From Mesorhizobium sp. ZC-5 (GTDB taxonomy: Bacteria; Pseudomonadota; Alphaproteobacteria; Rhizobiales; Rhizobiaceae): a DNA stretch of 64,000 bases. The notes below the pieces were generated by a model that worked only from the letters and a program-made list of their open reading frames with translations, did not search any database and was not told the DNA's origin. Shown here piece after piece: positions 40,661-50,372 of this stretch. Numbering within the stretch: the first letter of the stretch is position 1; every line of letters starts with the position of its first letter. The position numbers were made by a program, and so were the translations under genes. The stretch lies in assembly GCF_025753855.1 (NCBI RefSeq), contig NZ_JAOWPT010000009.1:1-64000 (forward strand), read 5' to 3'.

Positions 40661-42496
40661 TTGAGCCCCATAGCATACACCGCCATCATCATCGCGGCCG
40701 TCGTCGTCCTCTTCGTCTGGAACAGGTTGCCTGTCGTCGTTGTCGCGATGGCGACCGCGACGGCGTTGTGGGCAACCGGCGTGCTTACGATTGATCAGGC
40801 CCTCGGGGGCTTTGGTGATCCCGCGGTACTCTTCATAGCCTCCCTCTTCATTGTCAGCGCGGGACTCGACGTGACCGGCGTCACCGCCTGGGCTGGGCAG
40901 CTTCTGATCCGTGGCGCGGGCGAAGAGAGCCGCACTCGCCTGCTGATGCTAACGATGAGCATGGTCGCGGTCCTTACGGCGCTGATCAGCGTCAATGGTG
41001 CCGTTGCAGCACTCCTGCCGGTGGTGGTCGTCATCGCCGTCCGTCTGAAGCGAAATTCGGCGCAGTTGCTCATGCCGCTCGTTTTTTCCGCGCATGCCGG
41101 TTCGAAGCTCGCCCTGACGGGTTCGCCAGTGAACGTCTTGGCCTCGGATGCGGGCAGCGACGCTGGCGTGGGCGGCTTCGGCTTCTTCGAATTCGCGCTT
41201 GTTGGCCTGCCACTGCTGGCAGGAACGATGGCGATCATCATATTGTTCGGAAAGCGGCTCCTGCCCGAACGCAATGGCGCGACCATGCCTGCGGACTTCA
41301 GCCGCCATGCGAAGACGCTCGTCGAACAATACGGCCTTGCCAGTGGCGTCTACCAGATGCGGGTGCGCGCAAGTTCGCCCTTTATCGGTGTGCCCGCATC
41401 CGCGATCGAGTTGGCCGCCTATCCCGAACTGCGCCTCGTCGCCGTTCAGGAGGGCGAAACGGCCAGCCCCCTGCGCAGACCTGCCATCGCCGAGGGCGAT
41501 CACCTTCTGCTGCGCGGCGACGCGGAGTCGGCCGCCGCGTTCGCTGCGGACAAACACCTTGCGTTCAGCGAGGCGGCGGCGCCCGGCCACGGAGAGGGCA
41601 CGCTGTTCAACCGCAGTTCGGGTCTCGCGGAGGTGGTGATCCCGCCACGCTCCGGCCTTATCGGCCAGAACGTTTTCCCTGGAATGGTCACCGAGAGCGG
41701 TGACCTGATCGTCCTTGCGGTGCAGCGCGCCGGAGCGGAGATTGCCGCCACCAACGCAACACGTGATGCAGGAGGTATTGTGTTGCAGGCCGGCGACACG
41801 ATGCTCTTGCAGGGAACGTGGAAAGCTCTCGACCAACGCCTCCAGGACCCGGATGTCCTGGTTGTCAATTCGCCCGAACTGGTGCGTCGTCAGGCGGTGC
41901 CGATGGGGCCGGGTGCCCGCCAGGCCGTTGCCATTCTGGTGGCGATGGTCGTGCTCCTCGCCACGGGCATCGTTCCGCCGGCGGTAGCCGGCCTGCTCGC
42001 TGCCGGAGCGATCGTCCTGTCGAGGATCATGAGCGTCGAGCAATCCTACCGCGCCATCGATTGGACGACGGTGATCCTGGTCGGAGCGATGATGCCGCTG
42101 TCCACCGCCATGGTCCAAACGGGCGCCGCGAAACTGATGGCGGAGCAGTTGGTGTCGCTTGTCGGCGACGCCGGGCCTATCGCCCTGCTCGCCGGCCTGT
42201 TCGTGTTGACTGCCATAATGGGGCAACTCATCAGCAACACCGCGACCGCTCTCATCGTCATCCCGATCGGGGTGGCGGCTGCGGCAACCATGGGTATTTC
42301 GCCCCGCCCGGTGCTTATGAGCACGGCGGTCGCCGCGGCGGCGGCTTTCCTTACTCCCATTGCAACCCCAACCAACCTGATGGTCATGGGACCCGGCGGT
42401 TACGCCTTCGGCGATTATTGGAAGCTTGGTCTACCGTTGCTGCTCTGGTTCTTTGTCGTGGCTGTGTTCATAGTGCCGTTGATCTGGCGATTCTGA
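40661..42496 (+). CDS. SLC13-family permease with TrkA-C domains
   Basis: A 611-residue transporter: hydrophobic segments at residues 1-190 and 430-611 flank two RCK/TrkA-C-like soluble domains (about 220-390). The two PATPTNLM/TGSPVNVL-type loops (GSPVNVL at ~150, TPIATPTNLM at ~570) mark the DASS/SLC13 fold. The substrate is an anion, perhaps dicarboxylate or sulfate. Start is TTG at 40661 with GAGG 9 bases upstream, an unusual start; no ATG gives the first helix in full. It lies 89 bases after the peptidase gene. Confidence 0.88.
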   Translation: MSPIAYTAIIIAAVVVLFVWNRLPVVVVAMATATALWATGVLTIDQALGGFGDPAVLFIASLFIVSAGLDVTGVTAWAGQLLIRGAGEESRTRLLMLTMSMVAVLTALISVNGAVAALLPVVVVIAVRLKRNSAQLLMPLVFSAHAGSKLALTGSPVNVLASDAGSDAGVGGFGFFEFALVGLPLLAGTMAIIILFGKRLLPERNGATMPADFSRHAKTLVEQYGLASGVYQMRVRASSPFIGVPASAIELAAYPELRLVAVQEGETASPLRRPAIAEGDHLLLRGDAESAAAFAADKHLAFSEAAAPGHGEGTLFNRSSGLAEVVIPPRSGLIGQNVFPGMVTESGDLIVLAVQRAGAEIAATNATRDAGGIVLQAGDTMLLQGTWKALDQRLQDPDVLVVNSPELVRRQAVPMGPGARQAVAILVAMVVLLATGIVPPAVAGLLAAGAIVLSRIMSVEQSYRAIDWTTVILVGAMMPLSTAMVQTGAAKLMAEQLVSLVGDAGPIALLAGLFVLTAIMGQLISNTATALIVIPIGVAAAATMGISPRPVLMSTAVAAAAAFLTPIATPTNLMVMGPGGYAFGDYWKLGLPLLLWFFVVAVFIVPLIWRF

Positions 42497-42621
42497 GCTG
42501 GCACGACACGCTTGGATAGAACTGACGGTTAACGATCGGGCAATCGCTTTGGCTTTGAAAATGAAAATTAACGGCCAGAGGTAGCGATGTCCGGTATTTG
42601 CCTGCAACGGCGGCCATACCA

Positions 42622-43659
42622 ATGAACGCCCGCACGGTTTCGGTGCCGCTAGGCATCATCTGCGCAATTCTACTGCTGGCCGGTCTCTATTTCGCGGATG
42701 CGATCTTTGCGCCAGTTGCCTGTGCTCTCTTCATCATCGCAATCGTCTGGCCTCTTCAGGAGCGACTGCAGACGCGTCTGCCGCAACTTCTGGCATTGGC
42801 CATTGTCGTAGCACTGATCGTGCTGGTCTTCATCGTGTTCGCGTCCGTCGTCGCATGGGGCTTCGGTCGGATCGGACGTTCGCTCATCGCGGAGACGCCT
42901 CGGCTGCAAGGACTCTACGAACAGGCGACCGCCTGGCTGGAGACGCATGGGATCGCCGTTGCCGGCCTGTGGGCCGAGCACTTCAACATGCGCTGGATCG
43001 TGGGAGCGATGCAGGGCGTTTCGGCCCGGCTGAATACGATGATCTCATTCTGGATCGTGGTGCTGATCTACGTGCTGCTCGGCCTGCTCGAGGTCGGCCC
43101 GCTGGCACGCAAGATTCCCGGCATCGTCAGCAGCGAGGCCGCGCGCGTCTTGATCGCTGGCGGCGAGCAGACCGCCGCCAAGCTGCGCCGGTATTTGTGG
43201 ATCAGGACGATCATGAGTGTTGCAACGGGCGGTATGGTCTACGTGTTTGCCCTGGCGCTCGGTCTGCAGCTTGCGGCGGAGTGGGGCGTCATCGCCTTTA
43301 CTTTGAATTTCATCCCCTTCGTCGGCCCGTTCATCGCAACGCTGCTGCCGACCTTCTACGCGCTGGCGCAGTTCGAATCCCTATATTCCGCCCTGTTCGT
43401 TTTTGCCTGTCTCAATCTCATCCAGTTCGCGATCGGCAGTTATGTGGAGCCGCGCGTGGCGGGCAAGGCGTTGGCGATGTCGCCCTTTCTCGTGCTGTTC
43501 TCTGTCTTCCTGTGGATGTTCCTCTGGGGGCTGTTCGGTGCCTTTATCGGAGTTCCGATAGCGATCGCCGTGCTGACCTTCTGCGCCCAGTCTCCCGCGA
43601 CCAAATGGCTTGCCCAGCTGTTGGGGGCGCCGGAGGATGAAGTGAAAGACCGTCGGTAG
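42622..43659 (+). CDS. AI-2E family transporter (PerM/TqsA)
   Basis: A 345-residue membrane protein with paired helices at each end and the family block FTLNFIPFVGPFIATLLPT and YVEPRVAGKALAMSP. The group includes exporters of AI-2 and sodium/proton antiporters; the true substrate is unknown here. ATG 42622 begins the protein; an upstream TTG at 42598 is possible. Confidence 0.85.
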   Translation: MNARTVSVPLGIICAILLLAGLYFADAIFAPVACALFIIAIVWPLQERLQTRLPQLLALAIVVALIVLVFIVFASVVAWGFGRIGRSLIAETPRLQGLYEQATAWLETHGIAVAGLWAEHFNMRWIVGAMQGVSARLNTMISFWIVVLIYVLLGLLEVGPLARKIPGIVSSEAARVLIAGGEQTAAKLRRYLWIRTIMSVATGGMVYVFALALGLQLAAEWGVIAFTLNFIPFVGPFIATLLPTFYALAQFESLYSALFVFACLNLIQFAIGSYVEPRVAGKALAMSPFLVLFSVFLWMFLWGLFGAFIGVPIAIAVLTFCAQSPATKWLAQLLGAPEDEVKDRR

Positions 43660-43696
43660 TAGGTTGGGAACGGGCGACGGTAACCGGCTCCGATAA

Positions 43697-44035
43697 TCAA
43701 CCCTTAGAGCCGTTCCGGATTAGGCCGAGAACGGCCGTCAGGATGGCGCCGCCGAGCAGCCCCGACACGCCGACCCCGATCAGCACGGTTGGTGTAAGTC
43801 CGCCGATCCCGTGCATAACTGAATCGGCGGCAGTTTCAACGTGTCCCACCAGGTGACCAATGCCGGGGATTTGCGCCGCGGCGAAGGTCAAGGCAAAACC
43901 TCCGACCATCCCGGCCAGGACGCTTGTGATCTTGGCAAGTCCAAGGCCGGACCACCACCACCGTACAGCGAGTGCGCCCGCCGCCCCGCAAAGCATTTCG
44001 ATGGCGATTGCGATAACGGTTTCGGTCGGGGACAT
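43697..44035 (-). CDS. Small membrane protein, unknown
   Basis: A 112-residue protein with three or four hydrophobic segments rich in Gly/Ala (CGAAGALAVRWWW, GMVGGFALTFAAA, IGVGVSGLLGGAILTAVLG). Convergent with the AI-2E gene, 37 bases away. No family recognised. The 352-base spacer 44036-44387 before the next gene holds no convincing gene; the dyads at its right end are listed separately. Confidence 0.6.
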   Translation of the reverse strand: MSPTETVIAIAIEMLCGAAGALAVRWWWSGLGLAKITSVLAGMVGGFALTFAAAQIPGIGHLVGHVETAADSVMHGIGGLTPTVLIGVGVSGLLGGAILTAVLGLIRNGSKG

Positions 44036-44352
44036 CCGCCACTTTCTCCCAGAATCGGACGAGCGGAAACAATCACCAGGACTCCCGCAGCGGTAAGCTA
44101 CGACGTGAGCCGCCTCTGCACTTTATGGTGTCCATTGCTTGAAGAAACGGGCAAGGAATCCAGCTGTTGTGCCGCGTGTCCCTTTTTCCGGTGGGTCTGG
44201 GAGTTGATTGGCTGACCCTTGACCCCGTTGCAACTCTGGCGACGGTGATGCCGCCCGATGAGACCGGCCGCTGGTTTTCCGGAACGCCTTAGAAACCCGT
44301 CAACCGTTTCGACCCCGGTCTTGACGCGAGCATCAAATTGCGATGGATTGAA

Positions 44353-44379
44353 CCAATATCAAATTGGCCCAAACCAATT
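44353..44379. promoter_or_regulatory. Overlapping dyads before the second GntR gene
   Basis: CCAAT-N5-ATTGG (44353-44367) overlaps AATTGG-N6-CCAATT (44362-44379). They lie 9 bases before the GntR ATG. A 13-base near-repeat CGATGGATYGAAC flanks them at 44341 and 44386. GntR/FadR proteins usually bind such A/T-rich dyads, so autoregulation is likely. Confidence 0.55.
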
Positions 44380-44387
44380 AAACTTCG

Positions 44388-45143
44388 ATGGATCGAACTC
44401 AAGACAATTCGAATTTCGCGTTGGAGCAATTGAGGGCGCTATTGCGCTCTGAAAAACTGAGCACGGATGGCCGCCTTCCCACCGAGCGTGCGCTTTCGGA
44501 CAGGCTGGGTGTAAGCCGTCGCGCGGTTCGCCGGGCCTTGGATGTCCTCGAGGCGGAAGGCATGGTGTGGCGCCGCCAGGGCTCGGGCACCTACGCCGGA
44601 CCAAGGCCGCAGAGCTGGAGCCAGTTCGAAGCGATCGCTTCCGGCACCAACCTCATGGAGATCATGGAGGTTCGCTTGCGCGTCGAGCCTCAACTGGCGC
44701 AACTCGCTGCGGTACGCGCCAATGCCGACGATGTCGGGCGCATGTACGATCTCGCTGCCAGGATTTCCAACAGCGTCGATGCCGATGGCCAGGAACTCTG
44801 GGACGGTGCATTGCATAGGCTCATTGCACAAAGTGCCGGCAACCAGTTTTTCCTGAATATATTCGACGTCATCAATCGGGTGCGCCAGGACGATCTGTGG
44901 CGGTCGATCCGCGAGCTCGCCCGCGAGCTCAGCCACACACATCGCGTCAGTCACGATCAGCACAAGGCGATCGTTGACGCCATCGCTGCCCGCGATCCGA
45001 TGCGTGCTGGGGAAGCAATGCGCCGGCATCTGCTGACGTTGCAGGAGAGCTTGGTCCGTGTGACCTCGCTCGATCATCAGGACGGACCGGACGTGGGAGC
45101 GTCAGTCTCCGCCCATTGCTTGGATGAAATGTCAAATGCCTGA
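44388..45143 (+). CDS. GntR-family regulator, FadR/FCD type
   Basis: A 251-residue regulator: winged helix at about 8-72 (RLPTERALSDRLGVSRRAVRRAL) and FCD ligand domain (about 90-225; RLRVEPQLAQLAAVRA, HRLIAQSAGN, SHDQHKAIVDAIAARD) with the His residues that bind metal in many members. It lies directly before the transporter operon and likely controls it in response to an imported acid. No Shine-Dalgarno sequence is visible before the ATG, so translation may start near the 5' end of the mRNA. Confidence 0.9.
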   Translation: MDRTQDNSNFALEQLRALLRSEKLSTDGRLPTERALSDRLGVSRRAVRRALDVLEAEGMVWRRQGSGTYAGPRPQSWSQFEAIASGTNLMEIMEVRLRVEPQLAQLAAVRANADDVGRMYDLAARISNSVDADGQELWDGALHRLIAQSAGNQFFLNIFDVINRVRQDDLWRSIRELARELSHTHRVSHDQHKAIVDAIAARDPMRAGEAMRRHLLTLQESLVRVTSLDHQDGPDVGASVSAHCLDEMSNA

Positions 45144-45168
45144 AAAACAACAAAAAGGGGAATTCGAT

Positions 45169-46683
45169 ATGAAACGCATCACCATGCCACTTGTCGCCAG
45201 CGTAGTTGCCGGAGTTGTCCTGGCTTTTCCTGCTTTTGCCGCTGAGTTGAAGATAGGCCTGCAGGACGATCCCGATGTGCTCGACCCGGCACAGTCGCGC
45301 ACCTTCGTGGGGCGCATCGTCTACACCGCGATGTGCGACAAGCTGGTTGATGTCAGCCCGGACCTGAAGCTCGTGCCGCAGCTTGCCACCGAATGGACAT
45401 GGTCGGACGACGGCAAGCAATTGACCATGAAATTGCGCGAGGGCGTAAAGTTTCACGACGGCACCGATTTCAATGCCGACGCGGTCGTCGCCACGATCGA
45501 GCGAAATTTGACGCTTCCGGAATCGCGGCGGAAAAGCGAGCTCGCTTCTGTAGAAAAGATCGAAGCCACAGGCCCTCTCGAGGTCAAATTCACTCTGAAG
45601 AGTGCGGATGCGACCTTGGTCGCCCAGTTGTCGGATCGCGCGGGCATGATCGTTTCGCCCACCGCGGCGAAAGAACTCGGCGCCGATTTCGGCAGCAAGC
45701 CTGTCTGCGCTGGCCCGTTCAAATTCGTCGAGCGTGTCCAGAACGATAAGATCGTCTTGGAAAAATTCGCCGACTACTGGGACAAGGACAACATCTTCCT
45801 CGACAAGGTAACCTATTTGCCGATCCCGGACTCGACCGTTCGTCTGGCAAATCTGCAATCCGGCGATCTCGATTTTGTGGAACGGCTGGCGCCGAGCGAT
45901 GCGGGCACCGCAAAGGCGGACGCTAACCTGACCTACGCCGACGTGGTCAACCTCGGCTACATGTCGATGTACATCAATGTCGGCAACGGTCCGCGCGCCG
46001 ACAATCCGCTCGGCAAGGACAAACGTCTGCGTCAGGCCTTTTCGCTGGCGATAGACCGCGAAGCCATCGCCAAGGTCGCTTTTGAGGGTACGGCAGTGGC
46101 CGGCAACCAGCCCTTCCCGCCCAGTAGCCCATGGTTCAACAAATCCCTTCCGGTGTTGGGGCGCGATGTCGAGAAGGCCAAGGCGCTCATGAAGGAGGCG
46201 GGGGTCGACCGTCTGCCGGTCGAACTCGGCGCCTCGAACAGCCCCATCGTCATGCAGGTGATGCAGATGATACAGGCGATGGTCTCCGAAGCCGGGTTTG
46301 ACGTCAGCCTGAAAACAACCGAATTCGCCACGCTGCTCGACGAACAGACCGCGGGGAATTACCAAGCTGCCCGAACCGATTGGTCGGGGCGCGTCGACCC
46401 GGATGGCAATATTCACCAGTTCGTAACCTGCAAGGGCGGCATCAACGACACGAAATATTGCAACCCAGAAGTCGACAAACTGCTCGACGAGGCGCGTCAG
46501 AGCACCGACGAGGCGGTTCGCAAACAGAAATACGATGCCGCGACAGCGATCCTGAACGATGAACTGCCGATCATTTACTTCGGCCATCAGAGCTGGATCT
46601 GGGCCTTCAAGAAAAGCGTGACGGGTTTCGTGCCGTCGCCTGACGGGATGATCCGCCTGGTTGGCGTCAAGAACGCCGGCTGA
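45169..46683 (+). CDS. Peptide-type ABC substrate-binding protein
   Basis: A 504-residue SBP_bac_5 protein with a signal peptide (cleavage near PAFA-AE) and DDPDVLDPAQSRTFVG and KFHDGTDFNADAVVATIER patterns. AAGGGG lies 8 bases before ATG 45169; the open frame to 45124 overlaps the regulator. It serves the dppBC and fused ATPase genes that follow. It is only distantly similar to the two binding proteins at 13955 and 16563. Confidence 0.93.
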   Translation: MKRITMPLVASVVAGVVLAFPAFAAELKIGLQDDPDVLDPAQSRTFVGRIVYTAMCDKLVDVSPDLKLVPQLATEWTWSDDGKQLTMKLREGVKFHDGTDFNADAVVATIERNLTLPESRRKSELASVEKIEATGPLEVKFTLKSADATLVAQLSDRAGMIVSPTAAKELGADFGSKPVCAGPFKFVERVQNDKIVLEKFADYWDKDNIFLDKVTYLPIPDSTVRLANLQSGDLDFVERLAPSDAGTAKADANLTYADVVNLGYMSMYINVGNGPRADNPLGKDKRLRQAFSLAIDREAIAKVAFEGTAVAGNQPFPPSSPWFNKSLPVLGRDVEKAKALMKEAGVDRLPVELGASNSPIVMQVMQMIQAMVSEAGFDVSLKTTEFATLLDEQTAGNYQAARTDWSGRVDPDGNIHQFVTCKGGINDTKYCNPEVDKLLDEARQSTDEAVRKQKYDAATAILNDELPIIYFGHQSWIWAFKKSVTGFVPSPDGMIRLVGVKNAG

Positions 46684-46739
46684 CGGACAGCGGCCGCGCG
46701 GCGAAATCGCCTGCGCGGCCGTCCCGGATCGGAAAGCCC

Positions 46740-47687
46740 ATGTACGCCTTTATCGCCAAACGACTGCTGGTCGCTGTGCCGACCCTGCTGATCATCTCGA
46801 TATTCGTCTTTTCGCTGCAAAAGCTGTTGCCGGGTGATCCCATTTTGGCGATGGCCGGCGAGGAACGTGATCCGCAGGTGCTCGAATATCTGCGCGAGAA
46901 ATATCGGCTGAACGACCCGGTAGCGTATCAGTATGTCGCCTGGCTCGGTTCCGCGCTGCAGGGCGATCTGGGCATATCGTTGCGCACCAATCAGCCCGTG
47001 CTCCATCTTATCGCGCAGAAATTGCCGCCAACGATCCAACTCGCGGTGATGTCGATGGTCTTCGCCATATTGGTGGGGGTGCCTATGGGCATTCTGGCGG
47101 CGACGCGCAAGAACACGGTGTTCGACTACGTCGCCAGCATTGTCGCGTTGTCAGGTCTCTCGATACCCAATTTCTGGCTCGGGATCATGCTGATCTTGCT
47201 CGTATCCGTGCAACTCGGATGGCTGCCGGCTTCGGGCTATGAATCCATCTTTGTCGATCCGGTGAAGTCCATCAAGACCATGCTCATGCCATCCTTCGTG
47301 CTCGGCACGGGCCTGGCGGCCACGCTGATGCGCCATACCCGCTCGGCGATGATCGGCGTGCTGACTTCGGACTACATCCGGACTGCCCGTGCAAAAGGCC
47401 TTCCCGAGCGCGCGGTGGTGCTTGAGCACAGTTTCCGCAACGCGCTGCTGCCAATCATCACCCTGGGTGCGCTGCTGTTCGGCGAATTGCTGGCAGGCGC
47501 GGTTCTGACGGAACAGATTTTCACGATACCCGGCTTCGGCAAGCTGATTGTCGACGCTGTATTCAACCGCGACTATGCCGTCGTTCAGGGTGTCGTTCTG
47601 TGCACTGCCGTCGGCTTCATCCTCATGAACCTCATCGCCGACATTCTTTACGTGCTCCTGAATCCGCGTATGAGGGCCGCGCTGTGA
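46740..47687 (+). CDS. Peptide ABC transporter permease (DppB type)
   Basis: A 315-residue inner-membrane permease: AFIAKRLLVAVPTLL start, QKLLPGDPI, coupling loop IRTARAKGLPERAVVLEHSFRN, end LYVLLNPRMR. Follows the binding protein by 56 bases, GGAAAG before the ATG, GTGA overlap with dppC. Confidence 0.94.
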   Translation: MYAFIAKRLLVAVPTLLIISIFVFSLQKLLPGDPILAMAGEERDPQVLEYLREKYRLNDPVAYQYVAWLGSALQGDLGISLRTNQPVLHLIAQKLPPTIQLAVMSMVFAILVGVPMGILAATRKNTVFDYVASIVALSGLSIPNFWLGIMLILLVSVQLGWLPASGYESIFVDPVKSIKTMLMPSFVLGTGLAATLMRHTRSAMIGVLTSDYIRTARAKGLPERAVVLEHSFRNALLPIITLGALLFGELLAGAVLTEQIFTIPGFGKLIVDAVFNRDYAVVQGVVLCTAVGFILMNLIADILYVLLNPRMRAAL

Positions 47688-48562
47688 CGGCCCTCGATCA
47701 AACTGTCCCGATCGCCGGTGCGGCGCAACGTTCGCACAGCCGTGCATGGCGCAAGTTCAGGGCGAACAAGGGTGCGCTGGCAGGTCTCGGCATTATCCTG
47801 TTCTTCGCATTGCTCGCCATCGCTGCGCCGGCTTTGCCGATTGTCGATCCCAACGCGACGGACTGGGCGGCGGTCCGTCAGCCTCCTTCGCCCGCACATT
47901 GGCTCGGCACAGATGAAATCGGCCGCGATCTGCTGTCGCGCATGATCTGGGGTACGCGAGCATCCCTCATGGCTGGTGCTTTCTCGGTGGCTATCGCCGT
48001 GTTGGCAGGCGTCCCGTTCGGGCTGGTCGCGGGTTATTTTGGCGGCTGGGCGGACATGGTGATTTCCCGGATAACCGAAGCTTTCCTTGCAATGCCGTTC
48101 CTGATCACGGCAATAGCGCTTGCCGCATTTCTTGGACCGAGCCTGACCAATGCAATGATCGCGATAGGTTTCTCGGCCATGCCGATCTTCGTGCGGTTGA
48201 CGCGAGGCCAGGTGCTGGCCGTCAAGACGGAAGACTATGTCGAAGGCGCACGTGCCATCGGCCTGCGTCATTCCCGCATTCTCCTGCGCTACATCCTGCC
48301 CAATGTCTTCGCGCCGATCCTCGTGCAGGCGACACTTACGGTGGCTACGGCCATCATAGCCGAGGCCAGTCTCTCCTTCCTCGGTCTTGGCCAGCAGCCT
48401 CCGGCGCCGAGTTGGGGAGCCATGCTCAACGTTGCCAAGAACTTCATGTCTCAGGCACCCTGGATGGCGTGGTGGCCCGGCGCCGCCATCTTCCTGGTTG
48501 TCATGGGCTTCAATTTGTTGGGCGACGGCCTGCGCGATGCGCTCGACCCTCGCGAAAGTTAG
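47684..48562 (+). CDS. Peptide ABC transporter permease (DppC type)
   Basis: A 292-residue permease with VDPNATDWAAV and HWLGTDEIGRDLLSR signatures and coupling loop VEGARAIGLRHSRILLRYILPN. The GTG start is chosen for the GTGA overlap with dppB; the longer open frame is shadow of dppB. Confidence 0.93.
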   Translation: MTALDQTVPIAGAAQRSHSRAWRKFRANKGALAGLGIILFFALLAIAAPALPIVDPNATDWAAVRQPPSPAHWLGTDEIGRDLLSRMIWGTRASLMAGAFSVAIAVLAGVPFGLVAGYFGGWADMVISRITEAFLAMPFLITAIALAAFLGPSLTNAMIAIGFSAMPIFVRLTRGQVLAVKTEDYVEGARAIGLRHSRILLRYILPNVFAPILVQATLTVATAIIAEASLSFLGLGQQPPAPSWGAMLNVAKNFMSQAPWMAWWPGAAIFLVVMGFNLLGDGLRDALDPRES

Positions 48563-48583
48563 AAACCTGCAGTTGGACATCAG

Positions 48584-50368
48584 ATGACCGCATTCACAAC
48601 CCGTCCGGAAATCCTTGGCACGTTCGGTGTCGTCGCCTCCACTCATTGGATCGCGTCCGCGGTCGGCATGAGCATTCTGGAGCGTGGCGGCAATGCGTTC
48701 GACGCTGCCGTCGCGACCGGTTTTGTCTTGCAAGTCGTGGAGCCGCATCTATGCGGACCGGGCGGCGATTTGCCCGCACTGATCTATTCCAAGCGCAATG
48801 ATAAGATTGAGGTGATTTGTGCCCAGGGGCCGGCACCGGCCGGCGCGACGATCGATCATTATCGCACCGAGGGGCTTTCTCTTATCCCCGGCGACGGATT
48901 GCTTGCCACGGTCATCCCCGGCGCATTCGACGGCTGGATGCTGTTGCTGCGCGATTATGGCACGATGAGCGTTCGCGACGTGCTGGAACCGGCGATCCAT
49001 TACTGCGAGCAAGGTCATCCCGCCTTGCCGCGTGTCGCCAACACGATCGGCGGCTTGGCCGATTTCTTCCGCGAGGAATGGCCGACATCTTTCGAAACCT
49101 GGCTGCCGGGTAGCGTTGCGCCGCAACCGTACGGCAACCTGCGTAACCCGACACTCGGCGAAACCTGGAGACGCATCGTCGCCGAGGCTGAATCCGTTAG
49201 TGGACGCGAGCGGCAGATAGAAAAAGCCCGGGACGCATTCTATCGCGGCTTCGTCAGCGAGGCGATCGATCGTTACGTGACGAATACCGCAGTGAAGGAT
49301 GCCAGCGGGCAACGCCACAAGGGTGTCCTCACGGCGACCGACATGGCCAACTGGTCGGCAACGGTCGAGAAGCCCTCGGTCGTCGATTATCACGGCTGGA
49401 CAGTCGCCAAGACGGGGCCTTGGGGGCAAGGACCTGTGCTCCTTCAGTCGCTGGCGATTCTCGAAGGAATGGATATCGGGTCCATGGACCCTTGCGGTGA
49501 CGAATTCGTGCACGTCGTCACCGAGGCCATGAAATTAGCCTTCGCGGACCGCGAGGTTTATTACGGTGATCCGAATTTCGGCGAGATTCCAATCGAACTG
49601 CTGTTGTCGCCCGCTTATGCCAGCGAGCGCCGCAAGCTGATTGGTGGCAACGCTTCCTACGATCTTCGCCCCGGCAAGCTTTCCGGTTTCGAGGATCAGG
49701 TGGATCGGACCATGCGGCTGCTCGATGCATCATCCGCCACCGGCGCCGTCTATGAACCGACCATGGCACACCTGTCGGAAAAGCGCGGTGACACGGTCCA
49801 CATCGACGTCATCGACCGTCATGGCAACATGATTTCCGTGACCCCGTCCGGCGGCTGGTTGCAGTCGTCGCCAACCATTCCCGGGCTTGGCTTCTGCCTG
49901 AATTCGCGTGCCCAGATGTTCTGGCTCGAGCCCGGTCTGCCGACATCGCTCGCTCCGGGAAAGCGCCCTCGTACGACGCTTACGCCGTCATTGGCGTTTC
50001 ATGAGGACGGTACCCGCCTCGCGTTCGGTACGCCGGGAGGCGATCAGCAGGACCAGTGGCAGCTCTCCTTTTTCCTGCGGCGGGTTCACCACGTGTCGAA
50101 CCTGCAGGCTGCGATCGATGCGCCGCTCTTTCACACGTCGCATTTCCCGAGCTCGTTCCACCCGCGCAGCCGCGAGCCGGGCAGCTTGATGGCAGAAGAA
50201 AATTTCGACCCTCGGGTGCTGGAGGCACTGCGCGCACGCGGCCATCGGCTCACAGTGGCCGAGCCATGGTCGGTTGGCCGTCTCACTGCCGCCGGCCGGG
50301 ATGCTGACGGACTGCTGCGCGCCGCCGCGACGCCGCGGCTTATGCAGGCTTATGCGGTGGGACGATGA
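48584..50368 (+). CDS. ggt: Gamma-glutamyltransferase family protein (second copy)
   Basis: A 594-residue Ntn-hydrolase. N-terminal ASAVGMSILERGGNAFDAAVA, probable nucleophile Thr404 in GDTVHIDVIDRHGNM, and small-subunit GFCLNSRAQMFWLEPG and GTPGGDQQDQW. It lacks a clear signal peptide. It is about 80 residues longer than the copy at 8840 and differs strongly, so the two are not a recent duplication. Here Gly-Asp rather than Cys-Thr precedes the nucleophile. It is placed between transporter permeases and DUF1028, so hydrolysis of the imported ligand is likely. Confidence 0.9.
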   Translation: MTAFTTRPEILGTFGVVASTHWIASAVGMSILERGGNAFDAAVATGFVLQVVEPHLCGPGGDLPALIYSKRNDKIEVICAQGPAPAGATIDHYRTEGLSLIPGDGLLATVIPGAFDGWMLLLRDYGTMSVRDVLEPAIHYCEQGHPALPRVANTIGGLADFFREEWPTSFETWLPGSVAPQPYGNLRNPTLGETWRRIVAEAESVSGRERQIEKARDAFYRGFVSEAIDRYVTNTAVKDASGQRHKGVLTATDMANWSATVEKPSVVDYHGWTVAKTGPWGQGPVLLQSLAILEGMDIGSMDPCGDEFVHVVTEAMKLAFADREVYYGDPNFGEIPIELLLSPAYASERRKLIGGNASYDLRPGKLSGFEDQVDRTMRLLDASSATGAVYEPTMAHLSEKRGDTVHIDVIDRHGNMISVTPSGGWLQSSPTIPGLGFCLNSRAQMFWLEPGLPTSLAPGKRPRTTLTPSLAFHEDGTRLAFGTPGGDQQDQWQLSFFLRRVHHVSNLQAAIDAPLFHTSHFPSSFHPRSREPGSLMAEENFDPRVLEALRARGHRLTVAEPWSVGRLTAAGRDADGLLRAAATPRLMQAYAVGR

Positions 50369-50372
50369 GCCG

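Noticed and set aside
44947-46587. Minus-strand frame of 546 codons
   Set aside because: Opposite the binding-protein gene at 45169; shadow.
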